A DNA stretch of 13,725 bases from an uncultured Bacteroidales bacterium (GTDB taxonomy: Bacteria > Bacteroidota > Bacteroidia > Bacteroidales > UBA932): contig CAMZCW010000042.1 in assembly GCA_947305045.1 (NCBI GenBank), positions 1 through 13,725 on the forward strand, given 5' to 3'. Under the pieces are notes generated by a model that had not been told where the DNA came from, did no database searches, and saw only the letters and a list, made by a program, of their open reading frames with translations. This document shows positions 1 through 7,687 of this stretch, piece after piece (the first letter of the stretch is position 1; the number at the start of each line of letters is the position of its first letter). Made by a program: the position numbers and the translations under genes.

Positions 1-182
1 CAGCATTACCCCTGCCTTCCAGCCTTCTACCAAGTTCTTGTTCATCGGGCCAACCTTTTGCCGCCGGCTTCCTTCAGATTCCGTCTCACGGCGGACACCC
101 TTGCCTTGGGCTGTAACCTTCCCACTATCAGGGCGGTTTGGGGACTTGCACCCGTTAGAATGCGTTCGTGCTGGGCGAACAC
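1..182 (-). mobile_element. group II intron, 5' end (domain I), truncated by window edge
   Basis: Read on the minus strand from 182 downwards, this stretch has the layout of the start of a bacterial group II intron: a GTG start at 182-180, a first hairpin (GTTCG at 181-177 pairing with CGAAC just after it), then domain I landmarks in the right order: CTAACGGGTGCAAGTCCCC (158-140), AAGGGTGTCC (102-93), GGAATCTGAAGGAAGC (82-67) and GATGAACAAGAAC (47-35). These blocks are familiar from ORF-encoding introns of gut bacteria. The intron begins immediately after the T-tract of an intrinsic terminator, a typical insertion site for some group II introns (class C). The reverse transcriptase/maturase and domains V-VI would lie beyond position 1 and cannot be seen, so a 5' fragment is also possible. 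The short plus-strand reading frames here (for example 38-235) are not genes. The intron class is not decided. Confidence 0.85.
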
Positions 183-217
183 AAAAAGCCCGGGACTCTT
201 ATGGAGCCTCGGGCTTT
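183..217 (-). terminator. intrinsic terminator of the TonB receptor/lipoprotein operon
   Basis: The minus strand reads AAAGCCCGAGGCTC, loop CATAA, GAGTCCCGGGCTTT, with the T-tract running to 183. The stem is 14 positions long with one A-C mismatch and one G-T wobble. It starts 23 nt after the lipoprotein stop codon. On the plus strand the stem is followed by TTTTGTTT, so it may work in both directions. The intron starts at the next base (182). Confidence 0.85.
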
Positions 218-239
218 TGTTTAAAGAAGGGATAAGCTG

Positions 240-2633
240 TTAGTTGGCAGGAATGTGCTCTGCAACCCAGGCCTTCTTGCTGGAAGTCTCGTAGGTGGTG
301 TTGTATTTGGTCAGCTGACCCTTAACAATCACTTTGTCACCCACGGCAGGCTGAGGATCACCCTCTTTCCATGCCTGCTCGCTGCCACCCCAGTACACGC
401 TGTAGCACTCAAAGTCCTTGGTGGGCTCGGTGGTCTTCTTCTTGTCAGAGGAGATGCCATAGGCAACGCCATCGTCAGAAATCCAGAAGGTACCAGTGCC
501 TTTATCGGCGTTGAAGTCATAAAGGATAGCGGAAACGATACCGCCTACGCAAACATCCGGGAAAGCGGGATCGGGCTCACCAGCTTCTTTGGCAGCAGCC
601 TTGACGGCCTCACAGATGTCGATATACGCCTCTGCGCCGGCCACGTTGAACGGAGCATTCATGTTGCCCAGACCATTCTCGAAGGTATCCAGACCGTTTA
701 CACCGGCTACCCAGGCCTTCTTGTCGGAAGTCTCGGCCACATTACCCTTGCTATAATAGGTAACACTGCCACAAACCAAAACGGCATCACCTACTTCGAT
801 TTGGCCGTTGCCTTCTGCCCACTTCTGTTCGCTGCCGAACCAGAGTACTCTGTAGCATTCGAAGTCCTTGGTGGGCTCAGTGGTGCTCTTCTTGTCTTCA
901 GAGATACCGTTGGCCTTGCCGTCATCGGAGATCCAGAAGGTTCCGTTGCCATACTCGGCGTTGAACTCACTCTGGACGGCAGATACGATACCCGCAACAT
1001 ACACATTCTCATCGAAGGTTGTTCCATTCACAAGGAGGGTGGCGATCTCAGAAGGAGTATAAGGATTCGTGTACGTACCCTTCGGGTTATCCACATACTC
1101 CACAATCTTGGTGGCGATGATGTACACGAACTTACCCTGGCTGGACAGACCGTTGAAGAAACCGGTAACGGTAATCTTCTTGCTGTCGAAGGAAGCGACG
1201 TTGAGCGCCTCCACGGGATACACGATGGAGCCCTGCTTGGTAGCGGTATCCACACCGTCGAATTCGATGTTCAGGTACTTCTTGCCGCCTTCCTCGGACA
1301 CTTTAAGGGTGCCGGTGAACTTGATATAGTCGGCCTCGGCGGCGGTATATTCGGCAATGATGGGCGTGATGTCCGCGGCTTCCGGATAAGTCACCGGATT
1401 GTCCTCGCTGTCCACGAAGATGTCGGTCAGGTCCGTGAGTTCCGGAACACCGTTGTAGGTGGTCTTCTTGGCACCAAGGCTTACACCGTCACCCAGCTTG
1501 AGGGCAGCGGCATCTGCGCCATAGGCATAGATGGCCTTTTCACCGTCGGAAAGCACGGCACCCTTGGTGGTAAGAGCCACAACTACGGTGCTGGGCAGGA
1601 GTTTCACCATAGAACCATCCTCCATGGCGATAACCTCGCTCACGGTGGAACCGGTAGCCTCAACGCCCTTCTGGGTGATGGCCACGGTCTTGAGGGCGGT
1701 CGGGCCCTGGATCAGGATGGTAGCGGTGCGCTCGGCGGTCTTGAAGTTTTCGTCGGCGTGCAGGATGTAGCTGCCGTCGGTTTCAACGCCGGCAATCTGC
1801 AGCCATTCGGAATCGCAATTGAGCAGCAGCGGGCTTTCCTTGGCGGTTACCGTCATGTGGAAAGTAGTGTCGATAGCAGGGAGCTTCTCAAAGTCGAAGG
1901 GCGCTACGTCAATGAGGGACTTGGTGATGGAAACCACAAAAGCGGTTTTTTCCTTGGTTTCCGGCGTGCCCTTGTAGTCCATGAGCTGGCCTTCCACCAC
2001 GAGTTCGTCACCAACGGCGAATTCATCACCCTTGGTAAAGGCGCCACCGTCCTTCCACAGGCCGCGGTACACCTGAATCCAGTTGTAGTCGGCCTTGGTG
2101 GTTCCGCTCATGGAACCGTCGTCGGACAGGTAGTAGGTGGCATTGCCATACTGGGTGCTGATTTCGGTGATTTTGCAGACGATACCCTTGATACGGAAGG
2201 TGCCGGGAGCCACTTCACCGTCACCGAGCGGACGGATCACTTCCAGGGCCTCGGCAATGCTCATCACGACCGGCTCCGGCTTTTCGCCGGCTTCCTGGGT
2301 AACCTTGATAATCTGCTTCTGGCCATTGGCTACAATGTAAATCTGGGTGTCGTTGCCTTCTTCATCGGGCAGGGCCGTGAGGACGACGTCAAAGTTACCG
2401 GCAGCGCCGGATGCGGGAGTAGCAAGCAGCCATTCTTCATCGGCCTCGGGGATTTCGATGGTCCAGTTGGCTGCAGCGGTGAGCTTGATGGTCTGGGAAC
2501 CGCCCTCCTTGGGGAAACCCACGTAGGACTTGTCCACCTTGATATCGCTCAGGTAGTGATCGGCTTCTTTCTCGCAGGCGCTGAAAAGAGTTGCGCCGGC
2601 AAGCAGGGATGCAATGATATATTTGAGTTTCAT
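240..2633 (-). CDS. BACON-domain outer-membrane lipoprotein with repeated beta/OB-like modules
   Basis: This 797-residue protein has a lipoprotein signal (lipobox FSAC, lipidated Cys20), so it should be anchored in the outer membrane, probably facing out. After it comes a BACON-like Ig module (about 28-115, ending IIKVTQEAG), then a module with the pattern GIVCKI...YYLSDDG...VGDELVVEG (about 125-238), a second BACON-like module (about 245-323, ending VAITQKG), a middle region with an OB-like look (about 330-515), and two closely related modules at 547-645 and 697-795. The last two share GTFWISDDG, TTEPTKDFECY, WxxGSEQ and KKAWVA at a spacing of 150 residues. The modules resemble DUF5689/OB-fold proteins of Bacteroidota, but this is from memory. 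No catalytic motif is seen, so a binding or scaffold role is likelier than an enzyme. It is 18 nt behind the TonB receptor gene and almost certainly co-transcribed with it. Ligand unknown. Confidence 0.85.
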   Translation of the reverse strand: MKLKYIIASLLAGATLFSACEKEADHYLSDIKVDKSYVGFPKEGGSQTIKLTAAANWTIEIPEADEEWLLATPASGAAGNFDVVLTALPDEEGNDTQIYIVANGQKQIIKVTQEAGEKPEPVVMSIAEALEVIRPLGDGEVAPGTFRIKGIVCKITEISTQYGNATYYLSDDGSMSGTTKADYNWIQVYRGLWKDGGAFTKGDEFAVGDELVVEGQLMDYKGTPETKEKTAFVVSITKSLIDVAPFDFEKLPAIDTTFHMTVTAKESPLLLNCDSEWLQIAGVETDGSYILHADENFKTAERTATILIQGPTALKTVAITQKGVEATGSTVSEVIAMEDGSMVKLLPSTVVVALTTKGAVLSDGEKAIYAYGADAAALKLGDGVSLGAKKTTYNGVPELTDLTDIFVDSEDNPVTYPEAADITPIIAEYTAAEADYIKFTGTLKVSEEGGKKYLNIEFDGVDTATKQGSIVYPVEALNVASFDSKKITVTGFFNGLSSQGKFVYIIATKIVEYVDNPKGTYTNPYTPSEIATLLVNGTTFDENVYVAGIVSAVQSEFNAEYGNGTFWISDDGKANGISEDKKSTTEPTKDFECYRVLWFGSEQKWAEGNGQIEVGDAVLVCGSVTYYSKGNVAETSDKKAWVAGVNGLDTFENGLGNMNAPFNVAGAEAYIDICEAVKAAAKEAGEPDPAFPDVCVGGIVSAILYDFNADKGTGTFWISDDGVAYGISSDKKKTTEPTKDFECYSVYWGGSEQAWKEGDPQPAVGDKVIVKGQLTKYNTTYETSSKKAWVAEHIPAN
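249..995 (-). repeat. intragenic duplication: two C-terminal modules of the lipoprotein
   Basis: Bases 249-545 and 699-995 encode the two related modules. Much of the pair aligns without gaps at an offset of 450 bp, for example the shared run AGTCCTTGGTGGGCTC in both copies, and protein block TTEPTKDFECY is identical. The DNA similarity includes third codon positions, which suggests a fairly recent duplication or gene conversion. The N-terminal module (about residues 125-238) is a more distant relative. Confidence 0.8.
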
Positions 2634-2651
2634 ACGATTGCCGATTGTAGA

Positions 2652-5600
2652 TTAGTTAAACATGTACTTGATACCGATGGAAGCATACCAGCACTGGCCC
2701 AGGCTGTGGTAAGGGACAAAGGTCTGGGTGCTGCCGCTGATAACCTTAGGCGTGGAGAAGGTAGCATAACCGTCTGCATCGGGTCCTTCATATTTGAGGA
2801 TCTTGGCCTCGGAGCCGATAGCGGGGTTCAGGTACTTGGCTACGCCCCAGCTGCTGTTGAACAGGTTCAGGATATTCTTCACATCCAGGCTGAGCTGCAG
2901 GGTGTTCTTGTTCTGGCCGCACTTGATCACGAAGTCGTGCTTGTAGCTGAAGTCCAGGCGGTGCAGCCAAGGGGAATACACGCTGTAAGCCTCTGCGTAC
3001 TGGCCCTGGTGCGTGCTCAGGTAAGGATCATTGTGGACAAAGTCCATGAAACGGTCGCGGTCGTCATTGGAAACGAAGCGGAACTCGTTGGCAGCCACCT
3101 GCTTGTCCGTAGGGATGTAAACGGCGTCGTAGTTGTAGCCGTCACCGTTCATGTCGTTGGTGGTCATATAGGAGTAGTTATAACCGCCTCTGGTGGCCTC
3201 ATAAATGAGGGAGTAGTGGTTACCACCTTTGTCGTGTGCGGTAGCGGAAGCCACAATACGGTCCGGGGTCACATACTGGGAGTTGTGCAGCGGAATGTAG
3301 TTGGGGCCTTCGGAGGTAGGGACATAAGTGAAGGCCGATTCTGCGGCGGAACCCGGCATACCGGTTACTTCCTTGCTCACGGTGTGGGTGTAAGCGGCCA
3401 TGAGGCTGATCCAGGGAGCGGGCTGCATGTTCATGGTTACGTTGGCGCTCCAGCCATAACCCTTGCTGGTGTTCTCCAGCATGAAGGCGGAGATCTGCTG
3501 CTGCTTGCCCTTCACCTCGTTGCTCACGCGGTAAGCGCCGACAGGATACATCGGGCGGTTGTCGGCACCGTTGAAGCGGGCGAAACCACCTACGTTCACC
3601 ATGCTCCAGTCGGAGATGGACACGGCGTTAACGGTCTTGTTGAAGATACCTTCAGCCGTGATGCTGAACGGGAAGGAAGTGGGGAAGCTGTAGTCGATAG
3701 CAAGGGAGGTCTTCCACACCTGCGGCATCTTGAAGGCAGGGTCTACTGCGGAGATGGAGGAAGGAACGGTACCGTCCTCAGACTTTACCGTGGTGGGATA
3801 ACCCATGCTCGCGAGTTTGCTCAGGAGGGCATCCACCGTGGGCTTGCCCTCGGCATTGGTGATAAGGCCGGCAAACTGGGACATGTCGATGTTCTTGGAA
3901 GCATTGAGCTGGGCCTGATACTGCACCAGACCACCGTTGGTAGGCATGTTGGTGAAGAACACCAGGGGCAGACGGCCACTGAACAGGCCGGTACCGCCAC
4001 GCACCTTCAGGCTCTTGTTGCCCAGCACGTCCCAGGTGAAACCGACACGCGGGGAAACGGTGATGCTGGAGTTGGGCCATCTACCGGTGTCGATATGGGT
4101 TTCCTGGTAGTTCTTGGCCTTGGGATAGAAGGTGAGCGCCTTGATGGCAGCGTTGGTGAGCAGGTCCTTGTTGTCAAAGAACAGGCCGTCCAGACGCAGG
4201 CCATAAGTGAGCTTGAAGCGTTCGGTAGCGTTCCATTCATCCTGGGCGTAGATACCGGCTTTATGGAACTGCACACGGGCGGCCGGAGCCTTTTCACCGT
4301 TGTAACCATAGGTGAGGTTTACAATCTCCGGGGTGGAGTTGAACAGGGCCGCGGCATTCAAGGAGCCGTTGGCGTTGTACATATCGTCCGTGAGGTTGAA
4401 ACGGTAGTAACCGGAACCGTTACGCATGTACTGGTTGTCGGCCATCTGGTACTCATAGCTGAGACCGGCAGTCACCTTGTGGGAACCCAGGTACCAGGTG
4501 AGGTCATCCTTCACGTTGGCGATGGTGTTGTGCACAGCGTTGTTCCAGGTGAAGAGCTCATAACCCAGGGCCATGTAGTTGTCATCGTCCTTGGTGATGT
4601 CGATGAAGGGGAACTCGGAAGAACCGGTGCCGCGGACATCATCCAGCTTGGAGAAGGTGAAGAGGAACTGGTTGGACATGTTGTCCGTAAGACGGCTGTT
4701 CAGGTCCACGGACCAGGTGCTCACCAGGTTCTTCATGGAATACATGGAGTTGGCGAAGGACATGGAGTAGTCCGACATACGGGCGTGGCTCATACGGGTA
4801 CCGCCGTCCATGGAGGTCTTGTTGGGAGCCTGCCAGTTGGTGTTCTGCGTATAGTTGTAACGCAGGGCCAGGTGATGGTTGTTGGTGATGTTCCAGTCCA
4901 GGCGGGCCAGGACCTTGATATTGTTCTCGTTGGCGGGGAAATCCGTGTAGGAACCGGTGTCGTAGCCGTAAGTATCTCTGACATAGTCCTTCACGGCCTG
5001 GAGATCCGACAGCGTGGTGCGGGACAGGTACTGGTTGGCATTGCTCACACCATCCTCAGAGCCTTTCCAGCGGTTTACGACGGTAGGAATCTGGGTGTAC
5101 TCGAAGTTCACGAAGAAGAACAGTTTGTTCTTGACGATGGGACCGCCAAAGGTCATACCGTACGTGGTGCTGCGGTTCTTGTCGCGGGCGCCGGGGATTT
5201 GCTCGCCTTCTACGGCGTCACCCTGCATGTTCTCGTTCTTATGGTACACATAAGCGGAACCCTTGAAGGTGTTGGTACCGGACTTGGTGATGGCGTTCAC
5301 GCCGCCGCCGATGAAGTTGGTCTGGCGAACGTCGAAGGGGCTGATCACCACCTGCATTTCTTCAATGGCGTCGATGGAGATGGGGTTGCCACCACCAGGG
5401 AGAGCATCACTCAGACCGAAGTTGTTGTTGAAGTTGGCGCCGTCCACGGTGAAGTTGGCGGTACGGCCGTCGGAACCGGCGAAGCTCATGCCGTTACCAC
5501 CGTACGGAGACAGGCGGGTAACGTCGGTGATGCTGCGGTTCACCGTGGGCATGGCGGAAATCTCAGCACTGCCGATGTTGGTAACGGCACCGGTACGCTC

Positions 5601-5999
5601 CTGCGCGTTGAACTTAGAGGAAGCATCGGCAATAACCACAGTACCCTGCAGCATTTCCGTGCTCTCTGCAATCTTGGCATCCAGGGCGAAGGTTTCTGCC
5701 AGCTGGAGGGTGACACCGGTGTAGGTGGCTTCCTGATAACCCAGGCAGGAGAAATCTACCTTGTAAGGACCGCCGGTACGCATACCCTGAATGGTATAAC
5801 GACCGTCTGCATTGGTCACGGCGCCGTAAATGGTACCGGAGGGCTCGTGCTGAGCCACAACAGCAGCGCCGATAACAGGCTCGCCGTTCTGGTCAACCAC
5901 GCGACCGGAGAGGGAAGACGTGGTCACCTGAGCATAGGCGACAGTGCCCGCAATCAACGTAGTGAATGCGAGCAGTAAGCTTTTAAAAGCGTTTCTCAT
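2652..5999 (-). CDS. TonB-dependent receptor, Oar-like, with N-terminal carboxypeptidase-regulatory domain
   Basis: This 1115-residue protein starts with a Sec signal peptide (cleavage expected after AYA, residues 21-23). A carboxypeptidase-regulatory-like Ig domain follows (about 28-110, SLSGRVVDQNGEPVIGAAV), then a plug domain (about 115-240, including NFTVDGANFNNNFG and GGGVNAITKSGTN), and a long beta-barrel that ends with the aromatic-rich GIKYMFN. The blocks FFFVNFEYTQ, PRVGFTWDV and LQLSLDVKNILNLFNSSWG are typical of Oar-like receptors rather than SusC. Such receptors form a TonB-energised gate in the outer membrane. The partner gene downstream is a lipoprotein without SusD features, so this is not a normal SusCD glycan system. 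The substrate cannot be read from the sequence. TTA, CTA and TCA codons are missing from almost the whole gene (one TTA, Leu8), which points to strong codon bias and probably high expression. Confidence 0.93.
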   Translation of the reverse strand: MRNAFKSLLLAFTTLIAGTVAYAQVTTSSLSGRVVDQNGEPVIGAAVVAQHEPSGTIYGAVTNADGRYTIQGMRTGGPYKVDFSCLGYQEATYTGVTLQLAETFALDAKIAESTEMLQGTVVIADASSKFNAQERTGAVTNIGSAEISAMPTVNRSITDVTRLSPYGGNGMSFAGSDGRTANFTVDGANFNNNFGLSDALPGGGNPISIDAIEEMQVVISPFDVRQTNFIGGGVNAITKSGTNTFKGSAYVYHKNENMQGDAVEGEQIPGARDKNRSTTYGMTFGGPIVKNKLFFFVNFEYTQIPTVVNRWKGSEDGVSNANQYLSRTTLSDLQAVKDYVRDTYGYDTGSYTDFPANENNIKVLARLDWNITNNHHLALRYNYTQNTNWQAPNKTSMDGGTRMSHARMSDYSMSFANSMYSMKNLVSTWSVDLNSRLTDNMSNQFLFTFSKLDDVRGTGSSEFPFIDITKDDDNYMALGYELFTWNNAVHNTIANVKDDLTWYLGSHKVTAGLSYEYQMADNQYMRNGSGYYRFNLTDDMYNANGSLNAAALFNSTPEIVNLTYGYNGEKAPAARVQFHKAGIYAQDEWNATERFKLTYGLRLDGLFFDNKDLLTNAAIKALTFYPKAKNYQETHIDTGRWPNSSITVSPRVGFTWDVLGNKSLKVRGGTGLFSGRLPLVFFTNMPTNGGLVQYQAQLNASKNIDMSQFAGLITNAEGKPTVDALLSKLASMGYPTTVKSEDGTVPSSISAVDPAFKMPQVWKTSLAIDYSFPTSFPFSITAEGIFNKTVNAVSISDWSMVNVGGFARFNGADNRPMYPVGAYRVSNEVKGKQQQISAFMLENTSKGYGWSANVTMNMQPAPWISLMAAYTHTVSKEVTGMPGSAAESAFTYVPTSEGPNYIPLHNSQYVTPDRIVASATAHDKGGNHYSLIYEATRGGYNYSYMTTNDMNGDGYNYDAVYIPTDKQVAANEFRFVSNDDRDRFMDFVHNDPYLSTHQGQYAEAYSVYSPWLHRLDFSYKHDFVIKCGQNKNTLQLSLDVKNILNLFNSSWGVAKYLNPAIGSEAKILKYEGPDADGYATFSTPKVISGSTQTFVPYHSLGQCWYASIGIKYMFN

Positions 6000-6054
6000 A
6001 AAAAGTGAATAGAATAAATATTGATAGGTTTAATTCCTTCTCACTAACCGGGCA

Positions 6055-6062
6055 CAAAGGTA
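6055..6062 (-). promoter_or_regulatory. -7 promoter element of the TonB receptor operon
   Basis: The minus strand carries TACCTTTG, a perfect match to the Bacteroidota -7 consensus TAnnTTTG. It would give an mRNA start near 6048 and a leader of about 48 nt before the ATG at 5999. About 20 nt upstream there is only a T-run (no clear TTTG), and it lies in the T-tract of the metK terminator. Confidence 0.65.
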
Positions 6063-6079
6063 GGAAAAACTTTTGACAT

Positions 6080-6109
6080 AAAAAAACGGAATCCACCAAA
6101 GATTCCGTT
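6080..6109 (-). terminator. intrinsic terminator of metK
   Basis: The minus strand reads AACGGAATC, loop TTTGGTG, GATTCCGTT, then more T. The 9-bp stem is perfect, and a run of seven T starts at the end of the stem. It begins 17 nt after the metK stop codon. Confidence 0.9.
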
Positions 6110-6126
6110 CATTTTGTGTCGATTAT

Positions 6127-7431
6127 TTACAGGCCAAATGCCTTTTTCACAGCGGGAACGCTGTCCAGCAGCTCCCAGCCAAAGAATTGGACAATTTTGC
6201 GTTTTCCCTGGACCGTCACCGCCTTGGTGTAAGGCTTGCGACCCATGTGGCCATACGCGGCCGTAGGGGCGTAAATGGGGTTCTTGAGCTGGAATTTTTT
6301 GATGATGCCGGCGGGCGTGAGGTTGAACAGCTGCTTCACCTTATCCGCAATCTCACCGTCCGAGAGGCCGTTCTTGGCCGTTCCGTACGTGTCCACGAAC
6401 ACGCTCACGGGCTGGGCCACGCCAATGGCATAGGCCAGCTGCACCAGGCATTCATCCGCCACGCCGGCCGCTACCAGGTTCTTGGCAATATAGCGGGCGG
6501 CGTACGCGGCGCTGCGGTCCACCTTGGACGGGTCCTTGCCGGAGAAAGCACCGCCGCCATGGGCACCCTTGCCGCCGTACGTATCGACAATGATTTTACG
6601 GCCGGTAAGGCCGGTGTCTCCGTGCGGGCCGCCAATGACAAACTTGCCGGTGGGGTTCACGTGCAGGATAAAGTCGTGGATGAGCGCGGCCGTTTCCGGG
6701 GCCAGGGATTCCTTCAGGCGGGGAATGAGGATGGTCTCCACGTCCTGGCGGATTTTCTCCTGCATGGCCAGGTCCACCTTGGCTTGGCCAAACTGCTTCA
6801 CGGCCGCCTCATAGGACATGCGGCCCAGGCTCTTGGGAACGAATTCGTCGTGCTGGGTGCTCAGGACGATGGTGTGTACCTTTACGGGTGCGTGGGTTTC
6901 CCCATCGTACTCAATGGTGAACTGACTCTTGGCGTCCGGACGCAGATACGGCATGAGCGAGAGTTCGTTGTGGCGGATATCGGAGAGAATCTCCAGAAGT
7001 TTGTGGCTCAGGTACAGCGGAAGGGGCATATAGTCTTCCGTATCCCGGCACGCATAGCCGAACATCATACCCTGGTCGCCGGCGCCCTGCTCCTCCTCGG
7101 AGGCACGTTCCACGCCGCGGTTGATGTCGGCGCTCTGCTCATGGATGGCGCTGAGTACGCCGCATCCGTTGGCATCGAACATGTATTCCGCCTTGGTGTA
7201 GCCAATGCGGCGGATGGTTTCTCTGACGGTTTTCTGGATATCCACGTAGGCTTCTGCCTTCACCTCCCCCATCACGACGACCATGCCGGTGGAGCAAAAG
7301 CTTTCGCAGGCCACCTTGGCCTCCGGATCCTGCATGAGGAACTGGTCCAGGATGGCGTCACTGATCTGGTCCGCCACCTTGTCCGGATGGCCTTCACTTA
7401 CAGATTCACTGGTAAATAAATAATTCTTCAT
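6127..7431 (-). CDS. metK: S-adenosylmethionine synthase
   Basis: MetK makes S-adenosylmethionine from methionine and ATP with release of phosphate and pyrophosphate, in the cytoplasm, as a tetramer. All signature blocks are present: [18 protein letters not shown] (residues 12-29, with His15, Asp17 and Lys18), [12 protein letters not shown] (116-127), [17 protein letters not shown] (271-287) and [17 protein letters not shown] (292-308). The length (434 residues) is longer than the roughly 384 of E. coli, with extra segments of the kind found in Bacteroidota. The ATG is preceded by AGGAAG a few bases upstream. The gene has its own promoter, a SAM-II riboswitch plus attenuator in the leader, and its own terminator, so it is a single-gene unit under feedback by its product. 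Confidence 0.98.
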   Translation of the reverse strand: MKNYLFTSESVSEGHPDKVADQISDAILDQFLMQDPEAKVACESFCSTGMVVVMGEVKAEAYVDIQKTVRETIRRIGYTKAEYMFDANGCGVLSAIHEQSADINRGVERASEEEQGAGDQGMMFGYACRDTEDYMPLPLYLSHKLLEILSDIRHNELSLMPYLRPDAKSQFTIEYDGETHAPVKVHTIVLSTQHDEFVPKSLGRMSYEAAVKQFGQAKVDLAMQEKIRQDVETILIPRLKESLAPETAALIHDFILHVNPTGKFVIGGPHGDTGLTGRKIIVDTYGGKGAHGGGAFSGKDPSKVDRSAAYAARYIAKNLVAAGVADECLVQLAYAIGVAQPVSVFVDTYGTAKNGLSDGEIADKVKQLFNLTPAGIIKKFQLKNPIYAPTAAYGHMGRKPYTKAVTVQGKRKIVQFFGWELLDSVPAVKKAFGL

Positions 7432-7446
7432 GGTTCTTCCTATTTT

Positions 7447-7505
7447 GTCATTCCCGGCCCGACCGGGAATCTTTTTTCAGATGCCCGAAAAATTCGGGGC
7501 ATGAC
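7447..7505. repeat. 59-bp inverted repeat element (two face-to-face AGAT...ATGAC half-elements)
   Basis: The element has perfect ends GTCAT (7447-7451) and ATGAC (7501-7505). It contains two hairpins: ATTCCCGG/CCGGGAAT (7450-7470) and ATGCCCGAA/TTCGGGGCAT (7481-7502, one bulged G), joined by ATCTTTTTTCAGAT. Each half has the form AGAT-stem-ATGAC, the form also found at 8454-8480, 8562-8596 and 8826-8852. It sits between the riboswitch terminator and the metK start codon, so it is transcribed in the metK leader and would fold just ahead of the ribosome binding site. Confidence 0.75.
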
Positions 7506-7506
7506 G

Positions 7507-7540
7507 AAAAAAAATTAGCCCCGGTATATGCGGAGGCTAA
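7507..7540 (-). terminator. riboswitch-linked intrinsic terminator (attenuator) of metK
   Basis: The minus strand reads TTAGCCTCCG, loop CATATA, CCGGGGCTAA, then eight T (7514-7507). Eight consecutive pairs (one G-T wobble) form the outer stem. It lies 28 nt downstream of the SAM-II aptamer core and about 75 nt before the metK ATG, so it would stop transcription before the gene. Its 5' arm contains TTTTAGC (7542-7536), exactly complementary to GCTAAAA in the aptamer (7575-7569). The two foldings exclude each other, which fits a transcription-termination switch. Confidence 0.8.
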
Positions 7541-7568
7541 AAACACAAAACACTGATATGAAATGTTA

Positions 7569-7616
7569 TTTTAGCATTTTTTAACGTGGTTGCAAGCAAG
7601 CCAAATCTGTCCACAT
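7569..7616 (-). ncRNA. SAM-II (SAM_alpha) riboswitch aptamer in the metK leader
   Basis: The minus strand has the SAM-II signature in order: P1 arm GTGG (7614-7611), the conserved AGATTTG, the loop with TTGCAA, P1 arm CCAC (7589-7586), then GTTAAAAAATGCTAAAA. A possible pseudoknot is GCA (in TTGCAA) with TGC (in ATGCTAAA). The blocks match the SAM-II consensus (GAUUU...UUGCAA...GCUAAA) as I know it from alphaproteobacterial and Bacteroidota examples. Position supports it: inside the leader of the SAM-making gene metK, 16 nt after the -7 box. High SAM should stabilise the pseudoknot, hide GCTAAAA and let the terminator form. Confidence 0.85.
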
Positions 7617-7630
7617 ATATTTTGGGACCG

Positions 7631-7662
7631 CAAAGGTAGTGTATTATTTTGAATTTCCCAAA
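7631..7662 (-). promoter_or_regulatory. metK promoter
   Basis: The minus strand shows TTTG (7662-7659), 20 nt, then TACCTTTG (7638-7631). Both boxes and the spacing match the Bacteroidota -33/-7 promoter. The mRNA would start near 7624, just before the SAM-II aptamer, and give a leader of about 190 nt. The -33 box overlaps the edge of a repeat remnant (7663 onward). Confidence 0.8.
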
Positions 7663-7687
7663 AGATTCTTCACTTCGTTCAGTGAGA
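7663..7687 (+). repeat. degenerate half-element of the AGAT...ATGAC repeat family
   Basis: AGATTCTTCACTTCGTTCAG is the usual first part of this kind of interspersed half-palindrome, with the small stem CACT/AGTG. The expected ATGAC end is replaced by TGAGAG, so this copy is decayed. It directly abuts the metK -33 box. Confidence 0.5.

Noticed and set aside
38..243. Small plus-strand frames at the left edge
   Set aside because: They are the complement of group II intron domain I and the terminator hairpin; such translations are common false genes.
255..5978. Giant plus-strand open frame of 1907 codons
   Set aside because: It is in exact codon register opposite two well-supported genes; it is open only because those genes avoid TTA, CTA and TCA. 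The product has no domain pattern and no start signals.
2652..5999. SusC-type glycan receptor
   Set aside because: No SusD partner, and the barrel blocks match Oar-like receptors better.
6187..7419. Plus-strand open frame opposite metK (410 codons)
   Set aside because: Codon-bias shadow of metK in the same register.
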